DNA of 64,000 nucleotides from Prevotella sp. (GTDB lineage: Bacteria > Bacteroidota > Bacteroidia > Bacteroidales > Bacteroidaceae). Shown here in pieces: positions 33,534 to 46,285 of this stretch. Location: NCBI GenBank assembly GCA_017548605.1, contig JAFYZT010000027.1, positions 1 through 64,000 on the forward strand, in the 5' to 3' direction. Position 1 is the stretch's first letter; the number at the start of each line of letters is the position of its first letter. A program made the translations under genes and the position numbers. The notes under the pieces are model-generated. The model ran no database searches and was not told the origin of the DNA. It saw only the letters and a list, made by a program, of their open reading frames with translations.

Positions 33534-34838
33534 TTACCATTTGAGGAAGGGATAGGTGAGGACTATCTCCGTGAGGTCGGCCTTAGTGCGGTGCGCCTGC
33601 ACGTTAGCACCGATGGAAAGGCCGCCAAGATGGGGTATTTCGTAATGAAGACCTATACGTTCGTAATAAGGCTGTTCTATCTCCTTGGCATTGACACCCA
33701 TCTTACGGTAGAGATAGAAGCCCAGCGACATGTGCAGTCGTACCCGTCCGTAAAACACCTCATGCTTCGCCGAGAGGCCCACCGACCACGGACTGTGACT
33801 GACAGTGCTTCCCGCCGCCTCATCGAGTTCCTTGACATGGTCGCTATAAGAGCCGTAGAAGAGGTCGAGCCCTACCCCACTCGCCCACCGCAGAGCATAG
33901 CGTCGCATAACATCGAGCTGGAGGGCATAGGCCGGATAGAGCTTGAAATGTGAAGTGCGGTAGTCGGGGTCGCCCTTGGGTGTCTGGAACTGTGTGCGTT
34001 GCCAGTCTTCATTGAGCGTCTTCGCCCCGAGCGACAATGCCGCCCGTGCGTACCAATAGCCTTTGAAATGGTGAGAACGCAGCATCGGGTCGGGATGGAG
34101 TACCTGTTCGTAATAAGGATAATAGACGACACCCACGGACGGTCCCACGAAGTTCGCCCCCTTGTTCGGCCGGTAGAGTGCTCCATTGCTCAAATGCCAA
34201 TAGTCGATGCCCATGCGCACGCCCCATTGTTGCGCCACACGGTAGGTAGCATGTAGTCCGGCACCGAAATAGATATTCCAGTGCGACCCTATCAGCTCGT
34301 TGTCGATATTATTCTCAGGATTGTAGATGGTACGGCAATAGCCCGTGCCGAAATCAAAGGAATAGTCTATCTCCCACTTCTCTCCCCGATAAAAAGGTCG
34401 GGCGAAACGACCATAAATCATCAGCGCATTGCCCATGCGTGAATCGTAGTCGACCATCTCCGCCAAGCCCCATGCCGGGTCTTCGGTGCGCCACATCGTT
34501 ACCCCATGGTTCCAAGCGTACTTAATGCCAAGGCTCAAGGTGGGATAGCCGAAGTCTGCCGCATACTGGTTGCTGTCTGTGGGCAGGGAACTGTAAGACA
34601 GTTCGAAGGCCAACGAGCCGTTGCTCTTTCCCTTCTGCCACTTCCGTTGGTAGCTATCCATGACCAGGGTGCGCGAGGGGCTGCCGGTGAGGGAGAAGCC
34701 CCAGTGGGGGCCGGGGGATGAGGGATGGGAGATGAGGGTATCGGGGGACGTGGGTGTTGTGGCGAGCACTGGTAAAGCTGCCACACAAATAAGAAGCATG
34801 ATATGACGAGGACTGAACATCATCAATGGATAAGTCAC
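33534..34838 (-). CDS. PagL-like lipid A deacylase / acyloxyacyl hydrolase family outer membrane protein
   Basis: The 434-residue protein has a signal peptide (hydrophobic stretch to about residue 26) and alternating amphipathic beta strands. MGIDYWHLSNGALYRPNKG (about residue 213) corresponds to the His-x-Ser active-site motif of PagL, which removes a 3-O-acyl chain from lipid A in the outer membrane. It is much longer than the classic PagL barrel (about 170 residues), with roughly 200 extra C-terminal residues that also look like beta strands. It begins 3 bp after the tatD stop. Confidence 0.7.
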   Translation of the reverse strand: MTYPLMMFSPRHIMLLICVAALPVLATTPTSPDTLISHPSSPGPHWGFSLTGSPSRTLVMDSYQRKWQKGKSNGSLAFELSYSSLPTDSNQYAADFGYPTLSLGIKYAWNHGVTMWRTEDPAWGLAEMVDYDSRMGNALMIYGRFARPFYRGEKWEIDYSFDFGTGYCRTIYNPENNIDNELIGSHWNIYFGAGLHATYRVAQQWGVRMGIDYWHLSNGALYRPNKGANFVGPSVGVVYYPYYEQVLHPDPMLRSHHFKGYWYARAALSLGAKTLNEDWQRTQFQTPKGDPDYRTSHFKLYPAYALQLDVMRRYALRWASGVGLDLFYGSYSDHVKELDEAAGSTVSHSPWSVGLSAKHEVFYGRVRLHMSLGFYLYRKMGVNAKEIEQPYYERIGLHYEIPHLGGLSIGANVQAHRTKADLTEIVLTYPFLKW

Positions 34839-34841
34839 CTG

Positions 34842-35639
34842 TTAGTGTGGCAGTTTGGGGAAGATGCGGCAGGCGTTAAGAGTGGTTTGGGTGGCTATTT
34901 CCTCTTCGGGGAGATTGTAGGATTCTGCCATCTTGGTGATGACATGCGTGATAAAGGCACTCTCGTTGCGTTTGCCCCGCATCGGCACGGGAGCCATGTA
35001 AGGCGCATCCGTTTCGAGCACCACCCTGTCGAGCGGCACCGTAGAGGCCAGCACCTCGGGGAGGTGGCTTTTCTTAAACGTCAGCACCCCTCCTATGCCC
35101 AGCACGAAATTGTCGAACTGCAGCAGTTCTGTCGCCTCGATGGCATTGCCCGTGAAGCAGTGGAACACGCCTCCTGGCAGACGGTCCTTGTATTTCTTGA
35201 GGACGCTCACTATTTGCTGTTGTCCTTTCCTGCCATGTATCATGAGTGGCAGTTGCAGTTCCACCGCCCACTGCACCTGTCGTTCAAACGCCTCCACCTG
35301 TTGCTGTTCGAACTCACGGCTCCAATAGTAGTCGATGCCCACCTCGCCGACGGCCACCACGGAAGGTAGTACATCAGGTTGAGAAATGATTTGCCAGATG
35401 GCGTCAAGCTGCGACAGCCAGTCGTCTTTCACCTCTTCGGGGTGCAAGCCGAGCATGGGAAAAGCAAAGCCGGGAAACTGTCGGCATGTGTCGAGCACCG
35501 TATGGCATGAGGGCACATCGATGGCCGGGATAAGCACCTTGGTGGCTCCCGCCTCTTTCGCCCGTGCCATCACTTTCTCACGGTCGTCGTCATATTCAGC
35601 ACCGTCGAGATGCGCATGTGTATCGATAAACAGCATCAA
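34842..35639 (-). CDS. TatD-family metal-dependent hydrolase
   Basis: The 265-residue cytoplasmic protein has the metal-binding FIDTHAHLD (HxH at about 8-10), VGEVGIDYYW, LPLMIHGRKG, GVFHCFTGN and LETDAPYM motifs of TatD DNases, in the expected order. Family members are 3'-5' deoxyribonucleases in DNA repair or turnover, or D-aminoacyl-tRNA deacylases. The start overlaps the 3' end of the polyprenyl synthetase gene by 4 bp. Confidence 0.92.
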   Translation of the reverse strand: MMLFIDTHAHLDGAEYDDDREKVMARAKEAGATKVLIPAIDVPSCHTVLDTCRQFPGFAFPMLGLHPEEVKDDWLSQLDAIWQIISQPDVLPSVVAVGEVGIDYYWSREFEQQQVEAFERQVQWAVELQLPLMIHGRKGQQQIVSVLKKYKDRLPGGVFHCFTGNAIEATELLQFDNFVLGIGGVLTFKKSHLPEVLASTVPLDRVVLETDAPYMAPVPMRGKRNESAFITHVITKMAESYNLPEEEIATQTTLNACRIFPKLPH

Positions 35640-36607
35640 TATTCCCTTTCCATCATCCCATTGATGTAGTCGATAAGCGGTTGTTTCTTTTCCTCAGGCA
35701 ACTGTACCTCGTCGAGGTATCGCCTGCACTCTGTAAAATACGCCTTGATACGTTTCTGTGCCATCGCGGCCACCCCGATTTCGTCATACAGACGCGTCAC
35801 CGCCGCTATTTTCTCTTGCGGATTGAAATCGGTACATTCCACCCATCGTGTCAGTTCCTCGCGTTGACGTTCGTCGGCCAGGTTGAAGGCATTGATGAGC
35901 ATATACGTTTTTTTGTTGGAGAGGATATCACCGCCGATATTTTTCCCGAAGACCTTCGGGTCACCGTACACATCGAGAAAATCGTCTTGCAACTGGAACG
36001 CCAGGCCGAGTCGTTCTCCACACTTGTAGAGTCGCTGTTGGTCGTCTTCGGGAGCATCGGCAAGGATGGCTCCCATCTTCATGGCACAAGCCAGCAGCAC
36101 GCTTGTCTTCAGGCGTATCATCTCGATATATTCCTCTTCCGCCACGTCCATGCGCCGTTCGAAGTCCATGTCGTATTGTTGTCCAATCATGATTTCGAGC
36201 GAAGTCTGGTTGAACAGGTCAAGCACTTCTTTCTGTTTGTCCGGCTCACATTCGCACATCCCCTTGTAGGCAAGGATAATCATCGCATCGCCCGAGAGGA
36301 TGGCTGTGTTGGCATCCCAGCGCTTGTGTACGGTAGGTTGGCCTCTGCGCATGTCGGCATTGTCCATGAGGTCATCGTGCAGGAGCGTGAAGTTATGGTA
36401 CGTCTCCAGAGCCGTTGCCGCCGAAATGATTCTTTCCGGATGTTCACGGAAAAGGTTATAGGAGAGCATCATGAGCATGGGCCGAATACGTTTACCTCCC
36501 AGTGTGAGCACATACTGTATGGGTTCGTAGAGCGTAGCCGGTTCGTGGTCTTTTCCTACTGTTCGCAGGTGGTCGTTGACGAGTTGAAGAATTTCGTTGG
36601 AAGTCAT
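35636..36607 (-). CDS. Polyprenyl diphosphate synthase
   Basis: This 323-residue trans-isoprenyl diphosphate synthase condenses isopentenyl diphosphate with an allylic primer. The first aspartate-rich motif is HDDLMDNADMRRG (about residue 78) and the second is QLQDDFLDVYGD (about 207), with GKRIRPMLMML before them. Bacteroidales homologues probably make the side chain of menaquinone. The residues before the first motif that fix chain length cannot be read with certainty, so farnesyl or geranylgeranyl product is possible. Confidence 0.9.
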   Translation of the reverse strand: MTSNEILQLVNDHLRTVGKDHEPATLYEPIQYVLTLGGKRIRPMLMMLSYNLFREHPERIISAATALETYHNFTLLHDDLMDNADMRRGQPTVHKRWDANTAILSGDAMIILAYKGMCECEPDKQKEVLDLFNQTSLEIMIGQQYDMDFERRMDVAEEEYIEMIRLKTSVLLACAMKMGAILADAPEDDQQRLYKCGERLGLAFQLQDDFLDVYGDPKVFGKNIGGDILSNKKTYMLINAFNLADERQREELTRWVECTDFNPQEKIAAVTRLYDEIGVAAMAQKRIKAYFTECRRYLDEVQLPEEKKQPLIDYINGMMEREY

Positions 36608-36618
36608 GAAGTGAGTTT

Positions 36619-36646
36619 CGAGTTACGAGTTACGAGTTGCGAGTTA
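36619..36646 (+). repeat. Heptamer tandem repeat between tonB and polyprenyl synthase
   Basis: Four 7-base units: CGAGTTA, CGAGTTA, CGAGTTG and CGAGTTA. The remaining spacer continues with GAATGAGGAATGAAGGATGAA, a degenerate 7-8-base pattern. Confidence 0.85.
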
Positions 36647-36675
36647 TGGATATTGAATGAGGAATGAAGGATGAA

Positions 36676-37395
36676 TTAAATCTTGAAGACGATGGGTAGT
36701 CGGACGAGGGTGCGGCAAGGTTTACCTTCGTTATGTCCCGGTGACCATGGGGGCATCATGTTGAGCACCCGCAAAGCCTCTTTGTCGAGCAGAGGGTCAA
36801 CGCCATGCAGCACCTTGGCATCGGCGATGGTCCCATCCTTGTTGACGACGAACGTGGTGACCACTGTCCCTTGCAGGTTACGTTGTCGTGCCGGAGCTGG
36901 ATACTGCAGGTTGTCGGTGAGCCATTTGATGAACTGTACCATGCCTCCCGGAAATTCCGGGTATTGCTGTACGATGCGCAGCACCACCTCTTTATTTTCC
37001 TCATCCACCATCAGTGGTTTGGCATCGGTAGCCGTTGTGGGTTGTGCCTGCTCCGTCTCCACGGCCGGTATCTCATCCTCTCCTGCATTGGTGAGCGCCT
37101 CTTCTATGGGATTCTCCTCCTTGGCATCGGTCACGGTCTCGACAGGGTTGATGCGCACCAAGGGTGTTTCGGGCTGATTCAATGCCACCACCATGTCTCG
37201 CGGATCAATGGCCGGCACCATCTCCATATCGGAAGCCATCTCATCGAACGCGGCATCTTCCTCCGTCTGTTCATCGGCAGACGAATGGAACTCCATCGCC
37301 GCCACGAAGAGCGCCAAAGCGAGCACCAATCCCATGAGGAAAGCCGTTGTGCGTTGTCGTTCAAGCGACGCCGCAGCCGTTTTTTTCACTTCCAT
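36676..37395 (-). CDS. Energy transducer TonB
   Basis: This 239-residue protein has a cytoplasmic stretch, one membrane helix (TTAFLMGLVLALALFVAAMEF, about residues 19-39), an acidic Glu/Ala/Thr/Pro linker, and a C-terminal TonB domain (PEFPGGMVQFIKWLTDNLQY, GTVVTTFVVNKDGTIADA, LVRLPIVFK). It transmits proton-motive force to TonB-dependent receptors such as those at 23969 and 26525. ATG at 37395 is preferred over TTG three codons upstream. The linker is acidic rather than the Lys/Pro type of E. coli TonB. No ExbB or ExbD is encoded nearby. Confidence 0.9.
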   Translation of the reverse strand: MEVKKTAAASLERQRTTAFLMGLVLALALFVAAMEFHSSADEQTEEDAAFDEMASDMEMVPAIDPRDMVVALNQPETPLVRINPVETVTDAKEENPIEEALTNAGEDEIPAVETEQAQPTTATDAKPLMVDEENKEVVLRIVQQYPEFPGGMVQFIKWLTDNLQYPAPARQRNLQGTVVTTFVVNKDGTIADAKVLHGVDPLLDKEALRVLNMMPPWSPGHNEGKPCRTLVRLPIVFKI

Positions 37396-37562
37396 ATTGA
37401 ACAATATATGGAGACAAAAGAAGATAAAGGAAGAGGGAAGAATACCATTGCGGCTATCTTCATTTACTACCTAAATCTTCTCATCATCCGAAATTTCATT
37501 TAAATTCGGAGCGACATCCAATAAACTAGCCCCGTTTACGTTATTATAATTGCAAATCACCT

Positions 37563-37571
37563 GCAAAAATA
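37563..37571 (-). promoter_or_regulatory. -7 element, probably for tonB
   Basis: Minus-strand TATTTTTGC fits the consensus, about 170 bp upstream of the tonB start. It overlaps the upstream region of porQ on the other strand. Confidence 0.4.
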
Positions 37572-37594
37572 ACTCAAGTATTTCAAAAAAGGTG

Positions 37595-37603
37595 TATCTT
37601 TGC
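37595..37603 (+). promoter_or_regulatory. -7 element of the porQ promoter
   Basis: TATCTTTGC is followed by the porQ ATG after 17 bp, so the leader is short. No TTG is visible at -33. Confidence 0.6.
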
Positions 37604-37620
37604 CGAGAAATTAAGCAAAC

Positions 37621-38565
37621 ATGACGAAAAAAAACGCCATATTACTCCTCTTGCTGACTTTTGCTCTGTTGGTGAAAGCCCAGGAGAGTCGTACGGCATA
37701 TAATTTCCTCCGTTTACCAGTGAGCGCCCATGGTGCCGCCTTAGGTGGTGACAACATCACACTGGTGGAAGACGATGCCTCGCTCATCTTTTCCAATCCT
37801 GCCTTGCTACGGTCGGTGAGCAGCAAAACCATAGGCTTGAACTACATGAACTACATGAAAGGTGCCAACACCGCCAGTGCCACCTATAATTGGGACATCA
37901 AGAAAGTGTCGGTCGGCGTAAGCGGTCAGTTCCTTGACTATGGTAAGATGAAAGAGACCACTGCCGAAGGTATCATCACCGGCGATTTCAGCGCCAAGGA
38001 CATTTCGATAGGAGCCTATATCGCCTACGACCTTTCGGAGCGTATCGCCGGCGGTATCGCTGCCAAATTCATCACCAGCTACATCGGCGACTACAATTCA
38101 CTGGCGATGTGCGTGGACCTGGGACTGAACTATTACGACCCCGAGCGCGAATGGTCCGTCTCGGCCGTGGCGAAGAACCTTGGCGGCCAGTTGAAAGCCT
38201 ATAACGATGAGTATGACCGGTTGCCCTTCGACCTGATGTTGGGTGTGAGCAAGAAACTGACAGGCGCCCCCTTCCGTCTGAATGCCACATTGAGCGACCT
38301 GACGCATTGGGACTACCGTTTTGTGAATCATATCTCGGCAGGTATCGACGTTATATTGTCATCGAACATCTGGCTGGGTGCCGGCTACAACTTCCGGCGG
38401 GCCGACGAGATGGGTGTGAGTGACGGCGAGCATGTGGGCAGCCATGGAGCCGGTATCACCCTGGGCGGCGGTATCGAGCTGGAGCGTTTCAAACTGAATA
38501 TTGCCTACGGCAAATACCATGTGTCGTCTTCGTCGATATTGGTGAATGCGGCGTTTACACTATAA
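37621..38565 (+). CDS. porQ: Type IX secretion system outer membrane protein PorQ
   Basis: The 314-residue protein has a signal peptide and then YNFLRLPVSAHGAALGGDNI, SLIFSNPALL and GLNYMNYMKGANTAS, the start of the PorV/PorQ-type FadL-like barrel. It ends with a beta strand and Leu. Gene order porQ-cmk is conserved in many Bacteroidetes, which favours PorQ over PorV. PorQ is needed in Porphyromonas for type IX secretion of C-terminal-signal cargo, where it works with PorZ. No other secretion-system gene is in the window. Confidence 0.85.
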   Translation: MTKKNAILLLLLTFALLVKAQESRTAYNFLRLPVSAHGAALGGDNITLVEDDASLIFSNPALLRSVSSKTIGLNYMNYMKGANTASATYNWDIKKVSVGVSGQFLDYGKMKETTAEGIITGDFSAKDISIGAYIAYDLSERIAGGIAAKFITSYIGDYNSLAMCVDLGLNYYDPEREWSVSAVAKNLGGQLKAYNDEYDRLPFDLMLGVSKKLTGAPFRLNATLSDLTHWDYRFVNHISAGIDVILSSNIWLGAGYNFRRADEMGVSDGEHVGSHGAGITLGGGIELERFKLNIAYGKYHVSSSSILVNAAFTL

Positions 38566-38575
38566 TACCCACCCC

Positions 38576-38607
38576 AGACCCCTCCCCAAGGGAGGGGAGA
38601 TGAATAG
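38576..38607 (+). repeat. GC-rich palindromic element after porQ
   Basis: A full-consensus copy, TACCCACCCCAGACC followed by CCTCCCCAAGGGAGGGG, begins 10 bp after the porQ stop. Confidence 0.85.
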
Positions 38608-38765
38608 AAAGGAAGGATAAAAAGTAAAAGGGGAAAAGGGGAAGTTATAAAAGGGAGTAAAAATGGAAGTTATAAAAGGGAGTTTAGCACTTCGTGCTGG
38701 ACAATAGACTTGAAAGGGAAAAGAGGGAAAAGAGGAAAAAGGGAAAAGGGTAAAAAAGTAAAAAT
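38608..38765 (+). repeat. Purine-rich repeat tract between porQ and cmk
   Basis: This G+A tract on the plus strand includes a 19-bp direct repeat GGAAGTTATAAAAGGGAGT (38640-38658 and 38665-38683). A hairpin TAGCACTTCGTGCTGG (around 38687) follows, then 8- and 9-base repeats of the GGGAAAAGA and GGGTAAAAAA types. It leads directly to cmk with no recognisable promoter. Confidence 0.75.
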
Positions 38766-38780
38766 AAAAACTATAATATT

Positions 38781-39497
38781 ATGAAAAAGATAACAGTAGC
38801 TATTGACGGCCACTCCTCCTGTGGCAAGAGCACGATGGCCAAGGATTTGGCCCGCAAAATCAGTTATATCTATGTGGACACCGGTGCCATGTACCGTGCC
38901 GTAACCCTTTACGCCCTGCGCAACGGTATCATCGCCGAAGACGGAGCCATCGACAACGACGGTTTGCAGAAATCGCTGGAAGACATTCATATCACGTTCC
39001 AACTCAATGCCGAGACCGGTAAACCCGACACCTATCTCAATGGTGAACGTGTGGAAGATGAGATACGCGGCATGGAAGTGTCATCACATGTGAGTGACAT
39101 CGCTGCCATCCCCTTCGTGCGTGAGGATATGGTACGTCAGCAGCAAGCTATGGGCAAGGACAAAGGTCTGGTGATGGACGGTCGCGACATCGGTACCGTG
39201 GTCTTCCCCGATGCTGAGTTGAAGGTGTTCGTCACCGCCCGTGCCGAAGTACGTGCCGAGCGACGTTACAAAGAGCTGTTGGGCAAGGGCGAAGAAGCCG
39301 ATTACGAGGAGATTCTTAAGAATGTGCAGGAGCGCGATTACATCGACTCACACCGCGAGGTGGCACCTCTTCGTCCTGCTGACGACGCGTTGATTCTCGA
39401 CAACAGCGAGCTGACCATTCCAGAGCAGAACGAATGGTTGTATGAGAAATACTTGGAAAAGGTAAAAGGGGGAAAGGGTAAAAAAGTAAAAAAGTAA
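38781..39497 (+). CDS. cmk: Cytidylate kinase
   Basis: The 238-residue enzyme phosphorylates CMP and dCMP. Walker A is GHSSCGKS (about residues 10-17), followed by the Bacteroidetes CMK motifs [32 protein letters not shown] (LID and substrate region) and [21 protein letters not shown]. The last 12 residues ([11 protein letters not shown] region) are encoded by the octamer repeat 39461-39516, and the stop codon lies inside that repeat. The tail is therefore probably not part of the fold and is likely to vary between strains. Confidence 0.94.
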   Translation: MKKITVAIDGHSSCGKSTMAKDLARKISYIYVDTGAMYRAVTLYALRNGIIAEDGAIDNDGLQKSLEDIHITFQLNAETGKPDTYLNGERVEDEIRGMEVSSHVSDIAAIPFVREDMVRQQQAMGKDKGLVMDGRDIGTVVFPDAELKVFVTARAEVRAERRYKELLGKGEEADYEEILKNVQERDYIDSHREVAPLRPADDALILDNSELTIPEQNEWLYEKYLEKVKGGKGKKVKK

Positions 39498-39516
39498 AAA
39501 AGTAAAAGGGTAAGAA
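39461..39516 (+). repeat. Octamer tandem repeat across the cmk stop codon
   Basis: Seven 8-base units: GGTAAAAG, GGGGAAAG, GGTAAAAA, AGTAAAAA twice, AGTAAAAG and GGTAAGAA. The cmk TAA stop (39495-39497) is inside, and a palindromic element follows after 2 bp. Confidence 0.85.
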
Positions 39517-39517
39517 A

Positions 39518-39551
39518 TACCCACCCCTGACCCTCCCCAAGGGAGGGGGTG
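39518..39551 (+). repeat. GC-rich palindromic element after cmk
   Basis: Consensus copy: TACCCACCCCTGACC followed by CTCCCCAAGGGAGGGGG. Confidence 0.85.
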
Positions 39552-39586
39552 AAAGGGAAGTGATGTAAAAACGAATGAAGAGCCCA

Positions 39587-40264
39587 TCATTCGTTTTTTC
39601 CGTAAATGTGGTAATGGGCATCGCGGCCATTACAGTATTTTTCTACGAGTTCAACGATGTATTCAGCGTTGGCACGTACCTGTTCTTCATGGCCGTCATA
39701 ACCATTGATGAGGACGAGGAGATGAGACGTGCTGATGTCGATTTTGGTACGTTCATTGTCACTCGTTGGTGTGCCGACACCACCGATTTCATCACGGTAG
39801 ACAGGCAGACCAGCAATGTTCAGCATCCCCCTTCCTATGCCTTCGTAGGGTTCCCCTTCGCGGCCGATGCCCAACGTCAACGTATCGCCCACCATCTTAT
39901 CCGCATCGAAACCTCCTATACTATAGCCATAGACAATACTTGCCAGATTGACGAGGTCAACCAGCGTATCTCTCTGATAGAGCGGCTTGCCTTGCAACAT
40001 CCGTCGAATGAGCGCCTCGGAGGCAGGACGATAGCGCGACGGGTCTTTGCCACAGGCACGGTAAACACGTCGCGTGGCCTCGATGCCTGATAGTTGTTTT
40101 AAGGACTCCGTGGTCAGGGTGGCGCGGTATTTCTCACCCATGGCGTTGATTTCCTGCCATAGCGGTTCGCTATAGGGTGTGTTCTCAACAAAGGCTTCTA
40201 CGGCAGCTCCCACGAAATTGGGGCAGACGGTTTCTATTTCTTTGGAAACAATGATATTGAACAT
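39587..40264 (-). CDS. B3/4 domain-containing protein (PheT-like B3/B4 fold)
   Basis: The 225-residue cytoplasmic protein consists of the B3/4 domain that in phenylalanyl-tRNA synthetase beta binds and edits mis-charged Tyr-tRNA. Supporting segments are ACGKDPSRYRPASEALIRRML, LVDLVNLASIVYGYSIGGFD, LTLGIGREGEPYEGIGRG and GVGTPTSDNERTKI. Stand-alone versions are widespread; some may act as trans-editing factors, but the function of this group is not settled. The gene is followed by a C-rich leader (complement of the G-runs at 40266-40303) on its own mRNA. Confidence 0.85.
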   Translation of the reverse strand: MFNIIVSKEIETVCPNFVGAAVEAFVENTPYSEPLWQEINAMGEKYRATLTTESLKQLSGIEATRRVYRACGKDPSRYRPASEALIRRMLQGKPLYQRDTLVDLVNLASIVYGYSIGGFDADKMVGDTLTLGIGREGEPYEGIGRGMLNIAGLPVYRDEIGGVGTPTSDNERTKIDISTSHLLVLINGYDGHEEQVRANAEYIVELVEKYCNGRDAHYHIYGKNE

Positions 40265-40288
40265 TGGGGGGTTGTTTTTTGGGGGGAT

Positions 40289-44392
<4,104 letters not shown>

Positions 44393-44397
44393 GGCCG

Positions 44398-46146
44398 TTA
44401 CTTTTTACGTTTTTCATCGAAGTCGCCCCCGTCCTCTTCCTGAATCTGACAAATCTCCTGATAAATTTTGTTCTCCTGCAGCAGTTTCTCATGCGTGTTG
44501 AATCCACACACCTTACCATTATCCATCACCACGATGCGGTCGCAGTCCTTGACACTTGCTATGCGTTGTGCGATGATGATTTTAGTGACATCGGGAATAT
44601 CCTCGCGGAACGCCTTCCGAATCAAGGCATCGGTTGCCGTGTCGCATGCGCTGGTAGAGTCGTCGAGCACCAGCACCTTTGGTTTCTTGAGCAGAGCCCG
44701 TGCTATGCACAGACGCTGTTTCTGTCCTCCCGACACATTGACACCTCCCTGTTCGATGACCGTGTTGTATCCATCCGGCATCTGCGACACGAATTCATCG
44801 GCCTGGGCTAAGCGGCACGCCTCCTGACACTCCTCGAGTGTGGCATCTGTCTTACCCCATCGCAGGTTATCAAGCACCGTTCCCGAGAACAGTTCGTTCT
44901 TCTGCAGCACCACCGCCACCGCATCGCGCAACGTGGTGAGATCGTAACGACGCACATCCTTACCACCAACGCACAGACTGCCACGTGACACGTCGTAGAG
45001 TCGGCTGATGAGCGTCACCACCGATGATTTACCGCTACCTGTACCACCGATGATGCCCACCGTCTCGCCCGAGCGTATGTGCAGGTTAATGCGGCTGAGC
45101 GCATATTCACCGCTTCCCGACTTATAGGCGAAGGACACCTCGTTGAAGTCGACCCTTCCATCGGGTACCTCGGTGATGGGATTTTCCGGATTGGCAATGT
45201 CTGCCTCTTCGTCAATCACCTCTGCCACACGCTTGGCACTTGCTGCACTTTGGGTAAGCATGACAAAAATCATGCTGAGCATCATGAGTGACATGAGGAT
45301 ACTCATGACATAGGTGAAGAGCGACGTCAGTTCACCCGTGGTGAGTGTTCCCCCGACGACGAACTGTGCTCCGAACCATGACAATGCTATGATACAGCCA
45401 TAGACCACCAAATTCATGACCGGGTGGTTCACTGCCATGAGGCTCTCGGCTTTCACATAGAGTTTATACAGCCCTACCGCAGCCTTGGCAAATTTCGTGT
45501 TTTCATATTCCTCGCGTACGAAAGCCTTCACCACGCGGATGCCCGCCACATTTTCTTGTACCGATGCATTCAACTCATCGTATTTCACGAACACCTGTGA
45601 GAAAAGTTTGGCCACACGTGAGATGACGAAATAGAGCACCACGCCGAGGATGAGCATTGCCACGAAGAAGATGATGCTCAGCCGACGGTCGATGAGGAAG
45701 CACATGAAGATGCTCAGTATCAACCGGTAAGGAGCCCTCACCGTAACACGGAGTATCTGCTGATAAGCGTTCTGCAGATTCGACACATCAGTCGTCATAC
45801 GCGTTACCAGACCCGACGTGCTGTATTTGTCAATGTCGGAAAACGAAAACGTCTGGATATTGCGGTACATCGCTTTGCGCAGGTTTGCTGCGAATCCCGA
45901 CGAGGCATAAGCCGCATAACGTCCAGCCATGATTCCGAAGAAGAGACTGAGGAACGCCATACCAATCATGACTGCCCCGTACAGATACACATTTCCCATG
46001 TGTCCTGCGTTGATGCCACGGTCGATAAGCATTGCTGTGACATAAGGAATGAGCACATCCATCACCACTTCAAGTGAAGTGTATATAGGAGTGAGGATGG
46101 AAGCTTTCTTATATTCTCCTATTTGTCGATAGAGCGTTTTAAACAT
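44398..46146 (-). CDS. ABC exporter subunit with degenerate Walker B (partner of 42488-44392)
   Basis: The 582-residue half-transporter starts MFKTLYRQIGEYKKASILTP, has six helices, and has an ATPase domain with Walker A GGTGSGKSS (about 361) and consensus signature VSGGQKQR. The Walker B catalytic Glu is replaced by Asp (LVLDDSTSACD) and the H-loop His by Gln (IIAQRIASV). These are the marks of the degenerate-site subunit of heterodimeric exporters. It lies 5 bp upstream of its partner. Confidence 0.9.
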   Translation of the reverse strand: MFKTLYRQIGEYKKASILTPIYTSLEVVMDVLIPYVTAMLIDRGINAGHMGNVYLYGAVMIGMAFLSLFFGIMAGRYAAYASSGFAANLRKAMYRNIQTFSFSDIDKYSTSGLVTRMTTDVSNLQNAYQQILRVTVRAPYRLILSIFMCFLIDRRLSIIFFVAMLILGVVLYFVISRVAKLFSQVFVKYDELNASVQENVAGIRVVKAFVREEYENTKFAKAAVGLYKLYVKAESLMAVNHPVMNLVVYGCIIALSWFGAQFVVGGTLTTGELTSLFTYVMSILMSLMMLSMIFVMLTQSAASAKRVAEVIDEEADIANPENPITEVPDGRVDFNEVSFAYKSGSGEYALSRINLHIRSGETVGIIGGTGSGKSSVVTLISRLYDVSRGSLCVGGKDVRRYDLTTLRDAVAVVLQKNELFSGTVLDNLRWGKTDATLEECQEACRLAQADEFVSQMPDGYNTVIEQGGVNVSGGQKQRLCIARALLKKPKVLVLDDSTSACDTATDALIRKAFREDIPDVTKIIIAQRIASVKDCDRIVVMDNGKVCGFNTHEKLLQENKIYQEICQIQEEDGGDFDEKRKK

Positions 46147-46250
46147 TTAAGTTTTAAATTTGAAAAAATAGGTTTGAGGTTGATGATTACCTTATGGGGT
46201 GACAGGATAAAAAAATACGGTGCGAATTTACTAAAAAAGTGGGAAAAGGC

Positions 46251-46281
46251 TTTGTAATTAACTTTTATTTACTAATTTTGC
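46251..46281 (+). promoter_or_regulatory. Promoter of trmD, directly against the start codon
   Basis: TTTG (46251-46254) and TAATTTTGC (46273-46281) are 18 bp apart. The trmD ATG starts at 46286, four bases beyond the -7 element, where transcription itself should begin. Confidence 0.8.
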
Positions 46282-46285
46282 AGAC

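Noticed and set aside
35681-36667. 328-residue open frame opposite the polyprenyl synthase gene
   Set aside because: Antisense to a well-supported enzyme with both Asp-rich motifs; ends in repeat-encoded sequence.
38608-38765. CRISPR-like array in the purine-rich tract
   Set aside because: Repeats are 8-25 bp with no constant repeat/unique spacer alternation, and no cas gene is present.
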